Assembly: GCA_026545765.1 (NCBI GenBank)
Contig: CM048844.1
Coordinates: forward strand, 3,534,001 to 3,598,000
Reading direction: 5' to 3'
Length of the DNA stretch: 64,000 nucleotides
From: Plantago major
Taxonomy: Eukaryota; Streptophyta; Magnoliopsida; Lamiales; Plantaginaceae
The notes under the pieces: model-generated
Told to the model about the DNA's origin: nothing
What the model saw: the letters and a program-made list of their open reading frames with translations, nothing else
Database searches by the model: none
Shown: positions 63,125-64,000 of the stretch, one piece after another
Layout of the letters: the number at the start of each line of letters is the position of its first letter
Position numbering within the stretch: position 1 is the stretch's first letter
Translations under genes and position numbers: made by a program

Positions 63125-63922
63125 ATGGAGTCACTCTGGTTGCTTCTTTATCTGCTGGAGCCATCTTCATTAACTCTTATCTTCACAGCTGTAGCAGTGT
63201 CATATGCATCTGCTTCTAGAGCTTTATCTTATGGAAAGGAAATGGAGAAAAATCGTGACCTCTCGGAAGCTTCCATTACTCTAGATGGTTCACAGGCACT
63301 TATGATTCCATTAATGAGCTCCTGCAGCTTGCTTCTCATGTTCTATCTGTTTTCTTCTGTCTCTCAAATCCTCACCGGTTTTACCTCAATTGCCTCAGTA
63401 TCAGCCTTGTACTTCTGTTTTTCACCATATATTGTTCAGATCAAATTAAAACTTGGCATATCCGACCCGTATATATCTCAGTGTTGTTCAAAGTCGTTTA
63501 CGCGAATCCAAGCCTTTCTATTGTTTATATGTATTACTCTAGTCGTAACATGGCTTGTTACAGGGCACTGGATATTGAACAATCTTTTGGGTATTTCTCT
63601 CTGCATAGCTTTTGTCAGCCATGTTCGATTACCCAATATCAAGATATGCGCAATGCTCCTTATATGTCTGTTTGTCTATGATATATTCTGGGTTTTCTAC
63701 TCAGAGAGATTCTTTGGGGCAAACGTTATGGTATCAGTTGCAACACAACAGGCGTCTAATCCAGTTCACACTGTGGCTAATAGTTTAAGTCTTCCTGGAC
63801 TGGATTTAATTACCAAAAAGCTCGAGTTACCTGTGAAAATAGTCTTTCCCAGGAATATGTTTGGCCGTGTGGTACCTGGGAAAACCGTGTCTGATTACAT
63901 GATGCTCGGCCTTGGTGACATG
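63125..63922 (+). CDS. SPPL1: Signal peptide peptidase-like 1 (intramembrane aspartyl protease), 5' part
   Basis: The first coding exon gives 266 residues from MESLWLLLYLLEPSSL and ends at a donor directly after GLGDM (63923 gtaagatg). The rest lies beyond the window; the full family protein is about 370 residues. Several hydrophobic segments are visible. The two catalytic aspartates are in FVYDIFWVF (D186) and MMLGLGDM (D265), the YD and GxGD motifs of presenilin-type proteases. Wording such as SHVRLPNIKICAMLL and SVATQQASNPVHTVANS closely follows Arabidopsis SPPL1 (At4g33410) as I recall it. It is expected to cleave type II membrane proteins in endomembranes. No frame disruption in the visible part. 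Confidence 0.95.
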
Positions 63923-64000
63923 GTAAGATGTGTTTTTATTGTATGGCTCGAAGTTCTTTTTATCTTGTCAGATCTCCATAACTCCTTGTGCATCTTTTTC

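Overview
The window is nuclear DNA of a flowering plant, most likely a eudicot. The genes have many short exons with GT-AG introns, the spacers are AT-rich, 'CTCCCTCC' Stowaway-type MITEs are scattered through it, and every confident protein belongs to a land-plant family. The codon use and protein sequences would fit an asterid, but I cannot fix the species.

Left part (1-15.3 kb). A one-exon membrane-protein gene (2073-2804, minus) is followed by a long minus-strand gene for a 764-residue C2H2 zinc-finger/coiled-coil protein (CDS 8993-3976). Next comes a cytosolic-type adenylate kinase (CDS 15057-12634, minus). These last two genes carry near-identical promoter/5'-leader modules (about 10.34-10.73 kb and 15.11-15.60 kb). 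A dead LRR receptor-kinase scrap lies between them.

Middle (15.6-34.2 kb) is a repeat nursery. It holds an endogenous pararetrovirus (Caulimoviridae-like, 17.85 to about 24.5 kb) bracketed by (TA)n microsatellites; it is rearranged at its left end and broken by stops and a frameshift, but has a continuous RT-RNase H frame. After it come a GTCGCATCA minisatellite, a Copia-type LTR plus gag remnant, a displaced fragment of the U-box kinase gene, and a tandem repeat of about 200 bp. Then there is a 395-bp inverted repeat whose arms each carry the end of an F-box gene and whose loop contains a decayed LRR-VIII receptor kinase. Several MITEs are interspersed.

Right part (34.2-64 kb) is gene-rich. 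It has a USP/coiled-coil/kinase/U-box protein whose kinase lacks both catalytic aspartates (minus); a KIN-10C-like kinesin with a degenerate switch I and a GC-AG intron (minus); a 65-residue four-cysteine protein (plus); a 2-oxoglutarate/Fe(II) dioxygenase of the gibberellin-20-oxidase-like type (plus); ribosomal protein eL36 with site II and telo-box promoter elements (plus); a 952-residue plastid-targeted SLH-domain protein (minus); and the 5' part of a signal-peptide-peptidase-like protease, SPPL1 type, cut by the window edge (plus). The last two are divergently transcribed across a spacer holding a MITE nested inside another MITE.

These genes do not form a pathway. The main points of interest are structural: promoter/leader duplication, the rearranged viral insert in TA repeats, a likely pseudokinase inside a U-box ligase, and gene fragments shuffled between 26 and 38 kb. 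Exon borders were placed by hand from splice consensus and reading-frame continuity, and each CDS adds up to a continuous frame.
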